Positions 23,162 to 33,879 of a stretch of 64,000 bases of DNA are shown piece after piece. Where the stretch lies: positions 53,586,838 through 53,650,837 of the forward strand of contig ML679958.1 of NCBI GenBank assembly GCA_007922225.1. Reading direction: 5' to 3'. Positions within the stretch are counted from its first letter, which is position 1. Every line of letters starts with the position of its first letter. This DNA is from Emydura subglobosa. Lineage: Eukaryota; Chordata; Testudines; Chelidae. The notes beneath the pieces were generated by a model that made no database searches, had not been told where the DNA came from, and saw nothing but the letters and a program-made list of their open reading frames with translations. The position numbers and the translations under genes were made by a program.

Positions 23162-23310
23162 GCTTTGAACATATACATTGAGTGCCTTCCATCCAAGATG
23201 TTCAAAGCACATTACACATATTAATTAATTAACCATGACAGCTAGGCATTATGATTCCTATTTTATAGATAGGAAAACAGAGGCACAGAGGGTTAGGAGA
23301 GCTGCCCAAA
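23162..23310 (-). repeat. MIR/CORE-type SINE, antisense
   Basis: Contains CAAAGCACATTACACATATT, TAATTAATTAACC, then ATTCCTATTTTATAGATAGG and AAAACAGAGGCACAGAGG, the characteristic antisense MIR core and tail. It is a diverged relic without a recognisable tRNA head. Confidence 0.7.
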
Positions 23311-23359
23311 ATCCACTTTTGAAAGGTCTTCCATAGGACAGAATGAGAGAACCTCACTC

Positions 23360-23512
23360 CAGAATATCCCATGGCCCAGGGATTAGGGGATTCTCTTAAA
23401 AGTTGGGAGATGTGGGTTAAAATCCCTGCTCCACATGAGGCTAAGTGGGAATTTGAACCTGAGTCTCCCAAAGCCTGAGTGAATGCCTTAACAGCAAAGC
23501 TAAAGTTTATGA
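23360..23512. repeat. Head-to-head tRNA-like foldback SINE, copy 1
   Basis: The left half on the plus strand reads AGGGATTAGGGGATTCTC, then GGGAGATGTGGGTTAAAATC (A-box and B-box-like). The right half holds the inverted counterpart: GGGAATTTGAACCTGAGTCT, then AATGCCTTAACAGCAAAGC. The two halves pair as one palindrome. A second copy lies at 54555-54685. Confidence 0.6.
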
Positions 23513-24989
23513 AAGGCTGATCATCCTCTGTATGTGTTTTGTGTGAAAGCTGAAGTAGGCAGGTGGAATGCCTAATTTAAGGATCCCACCAGGTTTTACA
23601 TGTGGAATAGGCACAAGTCATCAGGATTTAGTCAGCTTTGCCAATGCTCAATGGGAGATTTTTAAGGTACTTTACTGATGGAAACGTAGGCACCCACAGG
23701 ATCGGGAGGCAGCTGAACAGAGCCTTTTTGAATCTGCATTTTGGATTTATGCTCATAAAGTGGCAGTTAGGCACCTAAATCCCTTTGTTGATCTAACCCT
23801 GAGAATATAAGACTTCAGGGTGGGAGCAAGAGGAGGGACAGATATTGAAGAAAGTTGATGTAAGGAGAGAAGTTTTGAGCTATGATTAGAAAATGATGCT
23901 ATTACTTCTGCCAGTGGCTGCACTAAGGGGAAAATCATCATTTTGGAAAAAGCCAAATCTTTGTGGGGTTCGTGATCTCTAGAGTAACATCACAGATGAG
24001 AACACGTTTAAGGTGCCAGAAGGCAAGGACAGTGAGAAGTGGGCTGATTAAGGGAATAATGACTGGCTTGAAATTGTCACAGTATAGTTTCTAATGAACA
24101 ACTAAATAGAAGATAAGCAACTTTGAAAACATCAGCATGATTATATTACAAGGACCAAATTTCAAATTCCAATCAGAAGGTCTTGAAAGAACTAGATTGT
24201 TCCTTTTAATTTATTTTCAGATTAAACATTATTGGTCCTGATTCCACTCTTAATTAAACCAGTGTTTGTTGCTGGAACAATTCCAAGGTAGTCAATGGAG
24301 TTACCCCAATGTAGAATCAGCAAAAGTGAGAGAAGTATCACAACCTTTCATTTAATGATATGTTAGATAATTACATGAACACTGAAAATGTAACCTGCTG
24401 TAACTGTTAAAAGTCCAGGGGCTGTTTTTGCTCTACTCCACTAGGGGCAAGCTGCCCTAAAGGAAGCAGGCAGGATGCAGACACATAGCTCCACCTTCCC
24501 AATGGCCCTGCCAGTGCAGCTGGCTGGCTGTGAAATAGGGGGTAAGTTGCAATCCATGAAGTAGCCTAGTAGTAGTAGGTCTGTGGCAAGTATGTAAGTT
24601 CCAGGAGGAATTCTGCCTTCCAGATGTAAAATGCCTCCCAGTTCCCCTGATGACTTGGTGTGATCTGCACCATGCCCAATGCAGGACAATGGATTAATGG
24701 CACAACTGAGTGCTTGGATTGTAATTACCTTGTGGTAAGTGTTTATCTATTCATTAATCTGTAAATGGTGCCATGGGATGGATTTTTAAAGGCATTTTGG
24801 AGCCTAAAGATGCAAGTAGAAGCCTAGTGGGAAAGCTGTGAGAGTTAGATCCATAGATGATTTTGAAAATCCCAGGAGGCTCCTGTCTGTATCTTTAGGC
24901 ACCAAAATCCCTTTAAAATGTGGCCGTACTATAAAAATGATAACAATGGGCCAGATTTTGAAAAGTTATCAGCATTCAACAGCTCCCAT
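23513..24989. other. Unannotated stretch
   Basis: No supported gene. The text at 24230-24310 (GGTCCTGATTCCACTC, GTCAATGGAGTTACCCC) belongs to the old amniote CCATTGAC-type repeats. A short GC-richer patch at 24430-24690 has an 82-codon minus-strand frame without a known motif. Confidence 0.45.
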
Positions 24990-24992
24990 TTA

Positions 24993-25348
24993 GGGTATGT
25001 CTACACTGCAATGAAAACCCAGGTTTAGTGGGACTCGAATCAGCAGCCCCTAGATTTGAGAACCAAACCAGAGTTTGAGGGAATAGCTACACTGTAATTA
25101 AAAACTCAAGACTGGCCTGTGCCAGCTGATTTGGGTTCGCGGGGCTCATGTAAGGGGCTGTAAATTGCACTGTAGATACTCAGGCTTCGGCTAGATCCTA
25201 GGTGCTGTTAAGGGGAGGGAGTCCCAGAGCTCAGACTATAGCCTGAGCCTGTACATCTACAATTAGCAGTCCCTTAGTCTGAGACCCATGAGCCCGAGTC
25301 AGCTGGTGTAGGGCGGCCATGGGTATCTAATTGCAGTGTACATATACC
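24993..25348. repeat. Harbinger left-end MITE-like unit
   Basis: This 356-bp segment begins GGGTATGTCTACACTGCAAT and ends ATTGCAGTGTACATATACC, so it has its own inverted ends. Its halves pair partially, for example CAGCTGATTTGGGTTCGCGG (about 25117) with CATGAGCCCGAGTCAGCTGG (about 25287). The trinucleotides outside it are TTA on the left and TTG on the right. It matches the palindromic Harbinger MITE style known from turtles. Confidence 0.7.
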
Positions 25349-25587
25349 TTGAATTTTAACACTGTTTGCCAACCCTAGATTAAGAATTTTTTAACCTGGG
25401 CCTGAACGTGGGGCTCTGGCATCCACAATGCAGTGCGGAGACCTGAATCCAACCAGACCCTAGCGCTCTCCTGAAATGGGCTCGCTGCAGCCCTTTTTTC
25501 ATGGTGAAATGTGGGAAAACTTGGCTTTCCACCTGTACACTACAGGAAGTTTGACAGCCTGCCAGCACATCCTGCGAAGCTGTCATT

Positions 25588-26470
25588 TTGTTCTGCACAT
25601 TCCCAGCAACCAGAGTCAGCAACCTGGTGGAGGTGACATTTGAAGAACTTTTCTTGCTTACGCTTTCACTCCTGTTTCAGAGAATGGGCAGAGCTTCAGT
25701 GAGACACTGGTGCACATTCAGGCAGTGTTTTCTGATGCATGAAAGGTACCTGACAGAGCTAATGACAGAAGAGGAGGAGGAGAACTCAGACATGGCAGAC
25801 TCGAAATGGCTGATGCTGCTCATGATAATTGGTATAGCCGCAGATGCCCTCTACATAGACTGGCACTTCTGCAGCAAGGCCAAAAGAACAGACAGGGGGG
25901 AGCACATTGTCTTGGAGACCTGGGATGACCAGCAGTGGGGTCCAGAACTTTTGCATGAAGAAAGCTACTATTCTGGAGCTCTGTGAGCAGTTTGCCCCAA
26001 GTCGCCAGTGTAGAGACACAAACATGAGGGCGGTCATGCTATTCCAGAAGGAGGTTGCAATAATCATCTGGAAACTGGTTACCCCAGACTCCTATAGGTC
26101 TGTTGCCGAACAGCTTGGTGTTGGAAATTCGATTGTGGGCAAAGTGGTGGTGTCAGAGGCAATCAGTCATGTGGTTTATCCCAAAGTGACTGCCATAAAA
26201 ATATTCCTGAAGTAATCACTGGCTTTGATAGAAAGGAGTTTTCCAGCTGCACTGAGGCCATCGATATTACACCTGAACCAATAATTTGCCCTCCTCAAGC
26301 AGCACTGGAATACATAGATTGGATACTACTCCATTGGTATACAGGTCCTGGTGCACCACAAAGGCCAATTTCTGAACATCAGCACAGGCTATCCTGGGAA
26401 AATTCATGATGCCAGGGTTTTTCATCGATCAGGGAGCTACATTCATGGACAGGCTGGGACACTGTTCCCA
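25588..26470 (+). pseudogene. PIF/Harbinger nuclease (HARBI1-like) pseudogene
   Basis: A first frame (25588-25986) ends in the conserved LETWDDQQW block. Homology then moves to the +1 frame (25907-26215), which carries CMKKATILELCEQFAPS, then KEVAIIIWKLVTPDSYRSVA and EQLGVGNSIVGKVV, the helix-turn-helix region of HARBI1-type nucleases. The shift lies near the GGGG run at 25938. After a stop at 26213 and others, the same frame resumes at about 26342-26470 with GQFLNISTGYPGKIHDARVF, where HDARVF holds the second catalytic Asp of the DDE-type nuclease. The first Asp block and the final Glu were not found. The protein would have cut DNA at transposon ends. This copy cannot. Confidence 0.8.
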
Positions 26471-28542
26471 CCAATGATGTTGTCATAAAAGGAGTTACGG
26501 TCCCGCCCAGCGTTTTGGGGACACCCCTGCTGCCCAGTCACTCATAAGATCCAATTGCATTAGCCACCCAGCCCTAGAGTTCTCCAAGCCGTTCTGGGCT
26601 GCAGTGCAGGGTGCCATGGAGGGGACTCAGTCTGTGGGCAGGTGCTGCAGGACCCAGTACTCTTGTGGCCATTAGTGGTAGCAACCACTCAAGCAGTTTT
26701 TTCTGGTGAGCTCTGTCCTCCTCCCTTAGCCACCCATTCCTATTCCAGGTACCACAAAGCAAATGCCTGCTCCTGTGCTTCAAATCCGTCCACAGGCTGT
26801 GCAGCCAGTTTGAGCCTTTCTGTTTGCCTCTCATCATGCCTTTCCTCTAGCTGCAAGTCCCTCTGTCTTTGCTACAGGACTGCTTGTTGGCCCTGTCCAG
26901 AACTTCAACCTTAAGTTCATCATGGAAATGCTTTCTTTTGGAACAGTCCATGAAAGTACATTGACCCAGGCTTCTGCTGCACTCTGGGCAAGCTGTGGAG
27001 GTACTGCTGCTAGTAGAGGTCGAGGGGCCTGGAAGAGAACAAGATTCAGAGTGTTATTGTCTGAAATAGTTCAGAGCTGTAGCACAGAAAAAATCCTTGT
27101 GGAATTTCAAGACCTAAAATGTTACTTTTTAAAGCTGAACTTCAATATATTGTGAGAGGGAAGCTTCAGATTACAGAACCTCTTGTACACAGCTGGGTTA
27201 TTCACAGCAAAAGAAGTGTAGAGACAAGAGTAAGTTAAAAAAACATAACTGCTTTTTTTTTGTTCTAAAAATTGCAGTACAATTTGGGCTTGGGGGAGTG
27301 GTCAAGGGCCATGCTACACAAGCTTTTTCTATCATTTCAGGCATTCCACATTTTGGAGGACATAACAGTTCTTGTGGTGCCAGAATAGCATAGAGATGTG
27401 TTAGTCCAAGCTGTCAGTGGGACACCAGCAGTGTATGCTACCAAAGTAGTCAAATGTATATTGACTGTACAGCAGATGCCTGAGTGGCTGTCAGCTATCA
27501 AGGTGGCCTGGAAAATATTCCCTTCCCCAAAATGTGACTACCTACCTGGAGTTCCTGCTTCAGGAAAAGTTTGCAGCTGTCAGCACCTGGGATTGGGTCA
27601 GAATTCATGCAGAACTCAACTGGGTGCTGTGTTAGCTTCCAAATGGTTTAGCTTATTATGACTACATGCAAACACACAAAACTCCATGGCAATCTTCCTT
27701 ATCCCTCATCCCCCAGCACATTTCTGGACAAAATTAAAACTCCAATTGTATTTGGGGCAAATGATTTTGTCACTTATGCATTACGTGGGCTACATTTAAT
27801 TGAAATGGCCTAAATTTGTACATGGAACAAATTGTCATGCTCCCCTACCCCGTCCCCAGTTCCCTGTTTTCAGGAGGTTCGTTAAAGCATTGAGTGGTTC
27901 AGAGCGGCACACTTACATGAATGATAATGTAACATTGTTATTTTTAACAATCAGGAATACCCTAGCAAAAATCTGTGCCAGTCCAGTAAAAATTCACTTT
28001 TCCAGGCTTTGTTCAGTGTTTGCATTTCCTGGTAGCCATTTTGAATTCCACATGGTGGGTGGTGGCGGGGGGATGCCAAGGTGCTGGGATACAATGTGCC
28101 AGACACACTGCTTGCTGGGGCTTGTAATAATAACTTTTGCATTGCTTCATAGAACGGAAATTCCTCCCATTCCCATATTAATAAACGTTAAAATGGTGAC
28201 AGACACTTACCAGGGTCCAGGGTGGCTTCTGCCTCTACCATTTCTGTCGCTGCTTCCACTGCTGCTCCTCAGGTGGGCTGCTCTTCGGGATGGGGGCATC
28301 AAAAAGTTCCTTGGGGTGCATCTCCAGGATATGCTGCAGCTGATCCTCTGGCAAAGCCTCCTTTGGGACCGGTGTCAGTGACAGAGTCATTTTGCTGGTC
28401 TCATTTGGTGCTTGCTGCTAGGTGTCATTAGTTTCCATGCTGGATTTTGGGGCCAGCAGGTTGTCGTCTCAGCTACCATTGTGCATCGCATTCAGCCTAG
28501 TAACCAGCATTCAGTCATACTCATCATAAAGCAGGCATGATG
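26471..28542. other. Internal non-coding part of the Harbinger element
   Basis: This holds the decayed C-terminal end of the nuclease, the inter-gene region and probably the broken C-terminal part of the minus-strand Myb gene (about 28200-28540). The 193-codon plus-strand frame at 27800-28381 has no Harbinger motif and overlaps the antisense side of that gene. I regard it as a shadow. No separate insertion was recognised here. Confidence 0.5.
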
Positions 28543-28815
28543 TCAGTGAGCTGCCTGAAGTGAAGTTCTGGTCTCTGGCTTCCCGTAATCGTCCTTGAGC
28601 CATTTGATCCACTCCCTGCACTGTTCACCAGTCCTGTACATTTCCAACACTGCCAGCTTCTTCACTATTTCTCGATCTGAGTGATCAATCCTGGTACTCT
28701 TACTAAAATCCACTGTTTTGTTGGCCTCGTACCAAAGCCTAATCAAAATCTGGATGTGCTCCTGTGACCAAGAAGCAATGCCCTTTGCTAAGGACTTCTT
28801 CTGGTCAGTGACCAT
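28543..28815 (-). pseudogene. Harbinger Myb/SANT-like DNA-binding protein fragment
   Basis: A 90-codon frame starts at an ATG at 28815. Residues 15-70 match the Myb/SANT (trihelix) domain of Harbinger second proteins: WSQEHIQILIRLWYEANK, a middle helix ending in EIVKKLAVLEMY, then the third helix RTGEQCREWIKWLKDDYGK with the EQCR..IK.LK signature. In the family this protein carries the nuclease to the nucleus and binds the transposon ends. The frame stops after QAAH, well short of the usual length, so the acidic C-terminus is lost. It converges on the nuclease gene, as is normal for some Harbinger families. Confidence 0.75.
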
Positions 28816-29024
28816 TGAAAATGCAGAAGGTTCTGAGAAGGTGTGTTTGCAGCTTGATGATCAGAATGAAATGGAAGGGTTTAACGCAGACTTGTCAAGC
28901 TACTAAACTACAACAAGGAAGGTTGCTTCTATTTCTCTGGAGTCAATTGGTAATTCTTGGAAGAGAGAGGAAAAGAAAGTTGGATCGTGAGGTACTTTTG
29001 ACTCCCAGGACCCGAAACCAGGGG

Positions 29025-29220
29025 GGCTACGTCTACATTGCAGTGCGATAGAGCTTGAACTGAGTGTCCTGGCTTGACTCGAGTTCAAACCCTCTATTCT
29101 TGTAGGCTCCTAGGTCTTTAAGCATGAGACTGAGTCTGAGAGATTTGTGTGCAAACAGAAGGGAGTTTGGGCTCAAGCCTAAGTCTGAGCCTGGGCCTAT
29201 ATTGCAGTGTCAACATAGCC
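29025..29220. repeat. Harbinger right-end MITE-like unit
   Basis: This 196-bp segment starts GGCTACGTCTACATTGCAGT and ends ATTGCAGTGTCAACATAGCC, again with matching inverted ends. The inside is built of TCTGAGCCTGGG-type words, like the left unit. TTA follows on the right, but GGG precedes on the left, so it has no target duplication of its own. Confidence 0.65.
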
Positions 29221-30929
29221 TTAGAAACCTATCTAAATAGCAGGATTTTCAAAACAGTTCAATTCCCATTTAGTAATCTAAACAAAGTGAGTGGATGTGA
29301 AAAAAGTGATCAGTTCCCAGCAGCTCATGAGAGAACCATGGGAAGTGCTGAGTGCTTTTGAAAATCTCTCCCTGTAATAATAAGAGTTTATGCGCATTAT
29401 TTAATAGCAACTCATTTTTGGACCCCAGTGAATTCTATTTTTTGTATCCATTTACTGGGATCTTGGAATTCCTCCCTTTGGGATTTTTTCTTTCTTCAGG
29501 ACACAGAATCTAAAAGATTTAGCCACCTTTCCAGGCGTGATCTGAAGTGAAACTTCTGTTACCTCAATTAAGAATTTTCCAGGCCATTTTCAGCATTGAG
29601 AAAGAATCAAATTATATTTCTTTGACACAACAGGCTCGTTTAGCCTTTTAGTATGCTTAGCTACCCTTCAAGGCCATGTGAAGGTTCTATTCAAATAGTT
29701 ATAAATGATTAATGTATTTAATTCAGACCTATTCTTTTGTTTTCTCACTTAACATAGGACTAACATGCATTTGTTATTCTGTTTCAGGTGATTTCAGATT
29801 TCTTTTATGCCCACAAAAGACAAAAGAAAGGTAGATATTACAATCAGGTCATTACTTTGTAATTCTTCTCCTGCCCCCAAAAAAGAATGAAATTGACTGG
29901 ATTGATATTAGAGGGAGTCTCTTTATATATATATATATATATAATTTATCATGTGCAATACTAAAGAATCACAGCAGGGTTTTTCTTTTAATTGGAAGTT
30001 CTAATGAATATATTACATTTGAAAATTGTTCCATATTTGATGGACATTTTACTTAAGTATTTTTAACTCAGCATAATCGCAGCAGTTATACTGATGCTGT
30101 ATTTCCTACAGGAAAATATTAATGCAAGCTAGAAAAAGTGCTCATCAGATTTGTATTGTTGCATGATAACAACATGTGAACATATGACATTCCTCATGCC
30201 TTCAATATATGTAATTGGTAGGTGACATAACATTGACACTGAGTGCTTCCAAATTATCTTTCATATTTAGGCCTTCTATACCCACATGATGGACAGTGTG
30301 GTATTAAATACTTTCTCAAAACAAAATTAGACTAAAAATAATAGCAGTTTTCTGTCAATATGTACTTCTGGAAATGACAGTTTTAATCTTTTCAGGGTCT
30401 GATGATAATGGATGTTCAAAGATTCTTTCATCAAAAGTGACATCTAGACCTCTGGATTCTAAACCAGGGAAGGCTTCAAAATAAGGAACAGTCATCTGAG
30501 CAAAAATAATAATGAAATAGTGACCATTAGGTCAATCAGCTTAAAAAAAAAAAAGCTGTCTTGCCTTCTTGCCATTTGTTTAGTGAGAATGTAGTAAGTG
30601 TAGATTAAACCCAACTTTACTTTTTAATAAATGCATTCATTAGAATTGGAGAGATTTATTTCATTCCCAAGTGTTCTACTATGTTTTCTATTTTAGAGCT
30701 TAGTCCGTCTGTAAGACGTGGTTTGCAAAGTTTGCAAATTGGTATTCTTAGCTACATAATAAAAGGGTTAATTATCTCAGTGTATCAGAGTTGACTGAGT
30801 AATTTAAAAATGTGATTTGTGAATATTTTTGTGAGTAAATGTGGTGCGTTTATGGAGTGATATTCATTACTCTTCTGTGCTCTGCCATAGGTCAGCCTTG
30901 CCATTACTGGCTGATGTGCTTCTTTACCA
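29221..30929. other. Unannotated stretch
   Basis: AT-rich with a (TA)n run at about 29925-29943 and an A run near 30542. No gene or nameable repeat. No splice or coding signal is supported. Confidence 0.5.
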
Positions 30930-32578
30930 ATGTGCACACCTTTGCCCAAACGCTGAAAGTATGGCAAGATGCAAAGGTCATTGCCATCTTGAAACCAGGG
31001 AAAGCAGCTGATGATCTGAAAAACTACTGGATGCTATTATTACCATGTATAACATACAAGCTCTTGGAAAGAATGATACACCAGAGACCTACAGCCATCT
31101 TTGAGGGCTACATCACTAAAGAGCACTCTGGGTTCAGACTAGGGCAAAGCACCTTCCACCAGGTAATTACACTGACAATCCACATAAAAGTTGGCTATCA
31201 AAGGAGTTTCAAACCAACAATGGCTTTGGTGGACCTATCCTTGGCATATAATTCAGGCTGGTGGGATGTCCTGTTTCTGAAATTGTTCAAAATAATGTGT
31301 TTCAGAACAACACTGTACCTACTAAAATTAAATTTTTTAGTCATTAAAGTGCCACAGAACTCTCGTTGTTTTTGCTGTATACAGACTAACACGGCTACCC
31401 CTCTGGAACTGTGCCTACTGACAGTCATGCTCACCAATCCCAAGTTTCACATACATCTAATTGAACAAATCTGAAGACCTTTCCTATTGAATAACAGAGC
31501 TCCATCTTGCTACCATCTCTCTTTAATATTTAGATCAGTGACATGCCATTGACACAGTCAAGGAAATTTGGATATGCAGATGAATATAACCTCAAAGAAA
31601 ATCTGAAAATAAAATGGAGGAGTACTATTGGTTATGGTGACTTTGACTAAACTCTCAAAAATCAGATGTCTACGTTTTCCACTTAAGCAACTACAATGCA
31701 AAGAAGTACTTGAATATCGGCTTGTGTGACACCAAATTCAGGCACAAGGATTTCCAGCAATATTTTGGAGTGGTTCTGGATTGTTGCCTCACATACTGCC
31801 AACATCAATGATGAAGACCACTGCCAAGATAAAATCTAAGATCAACATAATCCACAAACTAGCTGGGACCAGTTGGGGAGCAAATGCTCACAGCTTGTGG
31901 ACAGCCATCTTGGCCCTTGTCTTCTCAGAAACTAAATATTGTGCACTAATGTGTGCCGGTAGCATACAGACAAAACTTGTCAATGGAGAACTGAACACTG
32001 CTATGAGAACTGTTACAGTAGTGCTGAAGTCAGCATCAACAGTCTGACTCCCCATCCTTACACATATCTTGCCACCATCCCTTAAAAGAGAAGTAACAGT
32101 AATACAAGGAAACAACAGTATGATAATGAACCCAGACGTGCTCATCTACAAAGATCTCCAATCCCTCCACAATTCAACTGTAAGTCCAGGAACTGCTTCT
32201 GGTTAGCAGCCAAAGCTCTCAAAACCTTGGGACTGCCATCAACAGACAAGTGACAGAGTCTGTGGGAAAATAGTGGGGTTAAGAATCAAGATCAGGTCAT
32301 GTACTCACCAGATAAGCCACCTGGCTTTACCATGCCACATGAAATATGGATCACAGTTAACTGCATCATAACCTTACATGGACATTGCAACTACCTACTA
32401 CACAAATGGAAAATGAAGGATGGCCCGTTGTGAATGTGAAGAACAAATGCAAACTGTGGAACATTTAGTGAACCAATGCCCTCTAAAATCCTTCTCTGGA
32501 GGGACAGCTTTGATTAATTCCATGTCACCAGAAGCCACAGAGTGGATGACAAGCTTGGATGTTGACCTTTAAAGTTGC
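30930..32578 (+). pseudogene. Decayed non-LTR retrotransposon reverse transcriptase
   Basis: The open stretch to about 31290 holds RT blocks: KVWQDAKVIAILKPGKAADD, LKNYW.L (consensus NYRPISLL), EHSGFRLGQSTFHQV (consensus EQAGFRxGRST), and ALVDLSLAYNS, where the catalytic Asp block FVDLxAAYDTVW would be. The third block survives near 31575 as YADE instead of YADD. Downstream frames show YFGVVLDCCLTY (about 31768) and a final CECEEQMQTVEHLV block (about 32427) up to a stop near 32575. This is a LINE family distinct from CR1 (jockey/Tx-like style). Missing residues, stops and an inserted repeat at 31333 show that it is dead. Confidence 0.75.
31333..31412 (-). repeat. TTAGTC-type repeat inserted in the LINE
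   Basis: TTTTTTAGTCATTAAAGTGC, CTCTCGTTGTTTTTGC and ACAGACTAACACGGCTACC are the reverse complement of 4420-4493. The RT homology is interrupted here and resumes downstream, so the repeat arrived after the LINE. Confidence 0.75.
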
Positions 32579-32837
32579 TTTTGAAGTTGCCATATGAAAG
32601 AAAAAATAGCGTTCTGACAACTCTGGTTTACGTGTGAAAATTTTTCAAATCCTGAAGGTATCTCCAACGTTAGCATAAATGAATATTTTTCTGAAAATTC
32701 AAGTACACTATTTGCTATTCAGTACTTGCCATTTTAATAGTCTCCTGTTTAAAAGTTGTAGTAATTGATTCAGAAAGAAGAAATAGTGCCAGAAGACTTA
32801 CAATAAATGACCAATCATACAATGCAAATAAACTACA
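32579..32837. other. Unannotated stretch
   Basis: No gene or repeat recognised. Confidence 0.5.
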
Positions 32838-33060
32838 ATGTTACAGGGCCGTCCCCTCCAACCCAGTCGCTGGAGCCCTTCCTCGGGTCCAGACTCCAGG
32901 GAAGGCCATAGTCCCTTCCTAAAGGGGGAACAGTTAGCCCTCTTGTGGGGGGTCTTAGCCCAGCCCTCAGACAGGGTGGGCGAGCAAACAGTCTATCGCC
33001 CCGGCCCTCAGGTAGGGCGGGCGAGAAAGCAGTCTATCGCCCCGGCCCTCAGGCATAAGC
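32838..33060 (+). repeat. GC-rich tandem block, related to the right-end family
   Basis: It opens CCCTTCCTCGGGTCCAGACT followed by CCAGGGAAGGCC, close to CCCTTCCTTGGGCCTAGGCT and GAGGAAGGCC at 62512-62541. It continues with near-identical units, each AGTCTATCGCCCCGGCCCTC followed by AGGNAGGGCGGGCGAGAAA. The 108-codon frame at 32838-33164 runs through these units and is not a gene. Confidence 0.7.
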
Positions 33061-33159
33061 TTTTGTGGGCTGCGTGTAGGTGGTTTCTGGAGAAGACTCA
33101 GTACCAATCTCTTCTGGAGAAAAGAAGGCCAGGTCTAGTTTGCACTCTCACAGTGGACT

Positions 33160-33840
33160 GTTGAAGAAACTCATCCTGTACAGACAGCTCTTCCTGTGGA
33201 TGCTTCAGACAGCAAGACATCAATGGCCATCCCATGGTTCAGCAAACTATGTAAGGACATGTAATAAGGACGTGAGATCTGGACTCCATCTTTGGCCAAT
33301 GATTTTCCATGCATTCGGGCTGTGGGTTTTGTTTGGGACAGTAAATTTCCAGGCACATGTTAGAGGATATAAAAGACCTTTGAGACATCTCCATTTTGCC
33401 TCTTTCCTGCTCTAATTCTCTGTACTGTGGATTTACAACAAAAAAGGAGCATCTTGTACTATGGACTGAGGACCTTCCAAACCTTTGGAAATTATCAGAG
33501 AGACTTTACAAGACAACAATCTATTCCATCACTTTTACAAATCTGATATAAGGACTTTGCAATCATTTGTATGTATACGATCTATTGACCATTTATAGAT
33601 CCCTTCTTTTCTTTTATTAATAAATCTTTAGTTAGTTTATTAAAGATTGACTGACAGCGTGATATTTTGGTAAATACATATTGACCTGGAGTAAATGTCT
33701 GACTCTTTGGATTAGTAAAAACCTCACATCTGAAGAATTAGGTTTTCAGTGCCCTCTCACTACATTAGATTGGGTTGCCTGGACAGGAGCCAAAGGTTGG
33801 AATGCCTGAAGGGGACTGTGTTTGACTTCTTGTTAACTAC
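33160..33840 (+). mobile_element. Solo LTR-like segment
   Basis: A TATA box GATATAAAAG sits at 33366-33375, and an AATAAA poly(A) signal at 33619-33624 in ATTAATAAATCTTTAGTTAG, an arrangement I associate with reptile LTR-retrotransposon LTRs. TGTTGAAGAAACTC at 33160 is a plausible 5' TG start, but the 3' CA end and target duplication are not clear. There is no adjacent gag or pol, so this would be a solo or truncated LTR. The 111-codon frame at 33080-33415 crosses the promoter and is not a gene. Borders are approximate. Confidence 0.55.
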
Positions 33841-33879
33841 TGTGGTAATATCATGTGGTAATAATGTGGTAATATCAAA

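Larger units (their letters stand above)
24993..29220. mobile_element. PIF/Harbinger DNA transposon, about 4.2 kb
   Basis: The left end GGGTATGTCTACACTGCAAT (24993-25012) pairs with the reverse complement of the right end ATTGCAGTGTCAACATAGCC (29201-29220), 17 of 20 positions. TTA flanks both sides (24990-24992 and 29221-29223), as expected for the 3-bp TWA target choice of PIF/Harbinger. Inside are a plus-strand nuclease pseudogene and a minus-strand Myb/SANT fragment, the two genes this superfamily uses. Both genes are broken, so the copy is not autonomous. The ends also read as separate MITE-like units, so two nested histories are possible (see findings). Confidence 0.85.

Noticed and set aside
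27800..28381. 193-codon plus-strand frame
   Set aside because: It lies inside the Harbinger element, partly antisense to the Myb gene region, with no domain.
33080..33415. 111-codon frame
   Set aside because: Crosses the LTR start and TATA box. No homology recognised.
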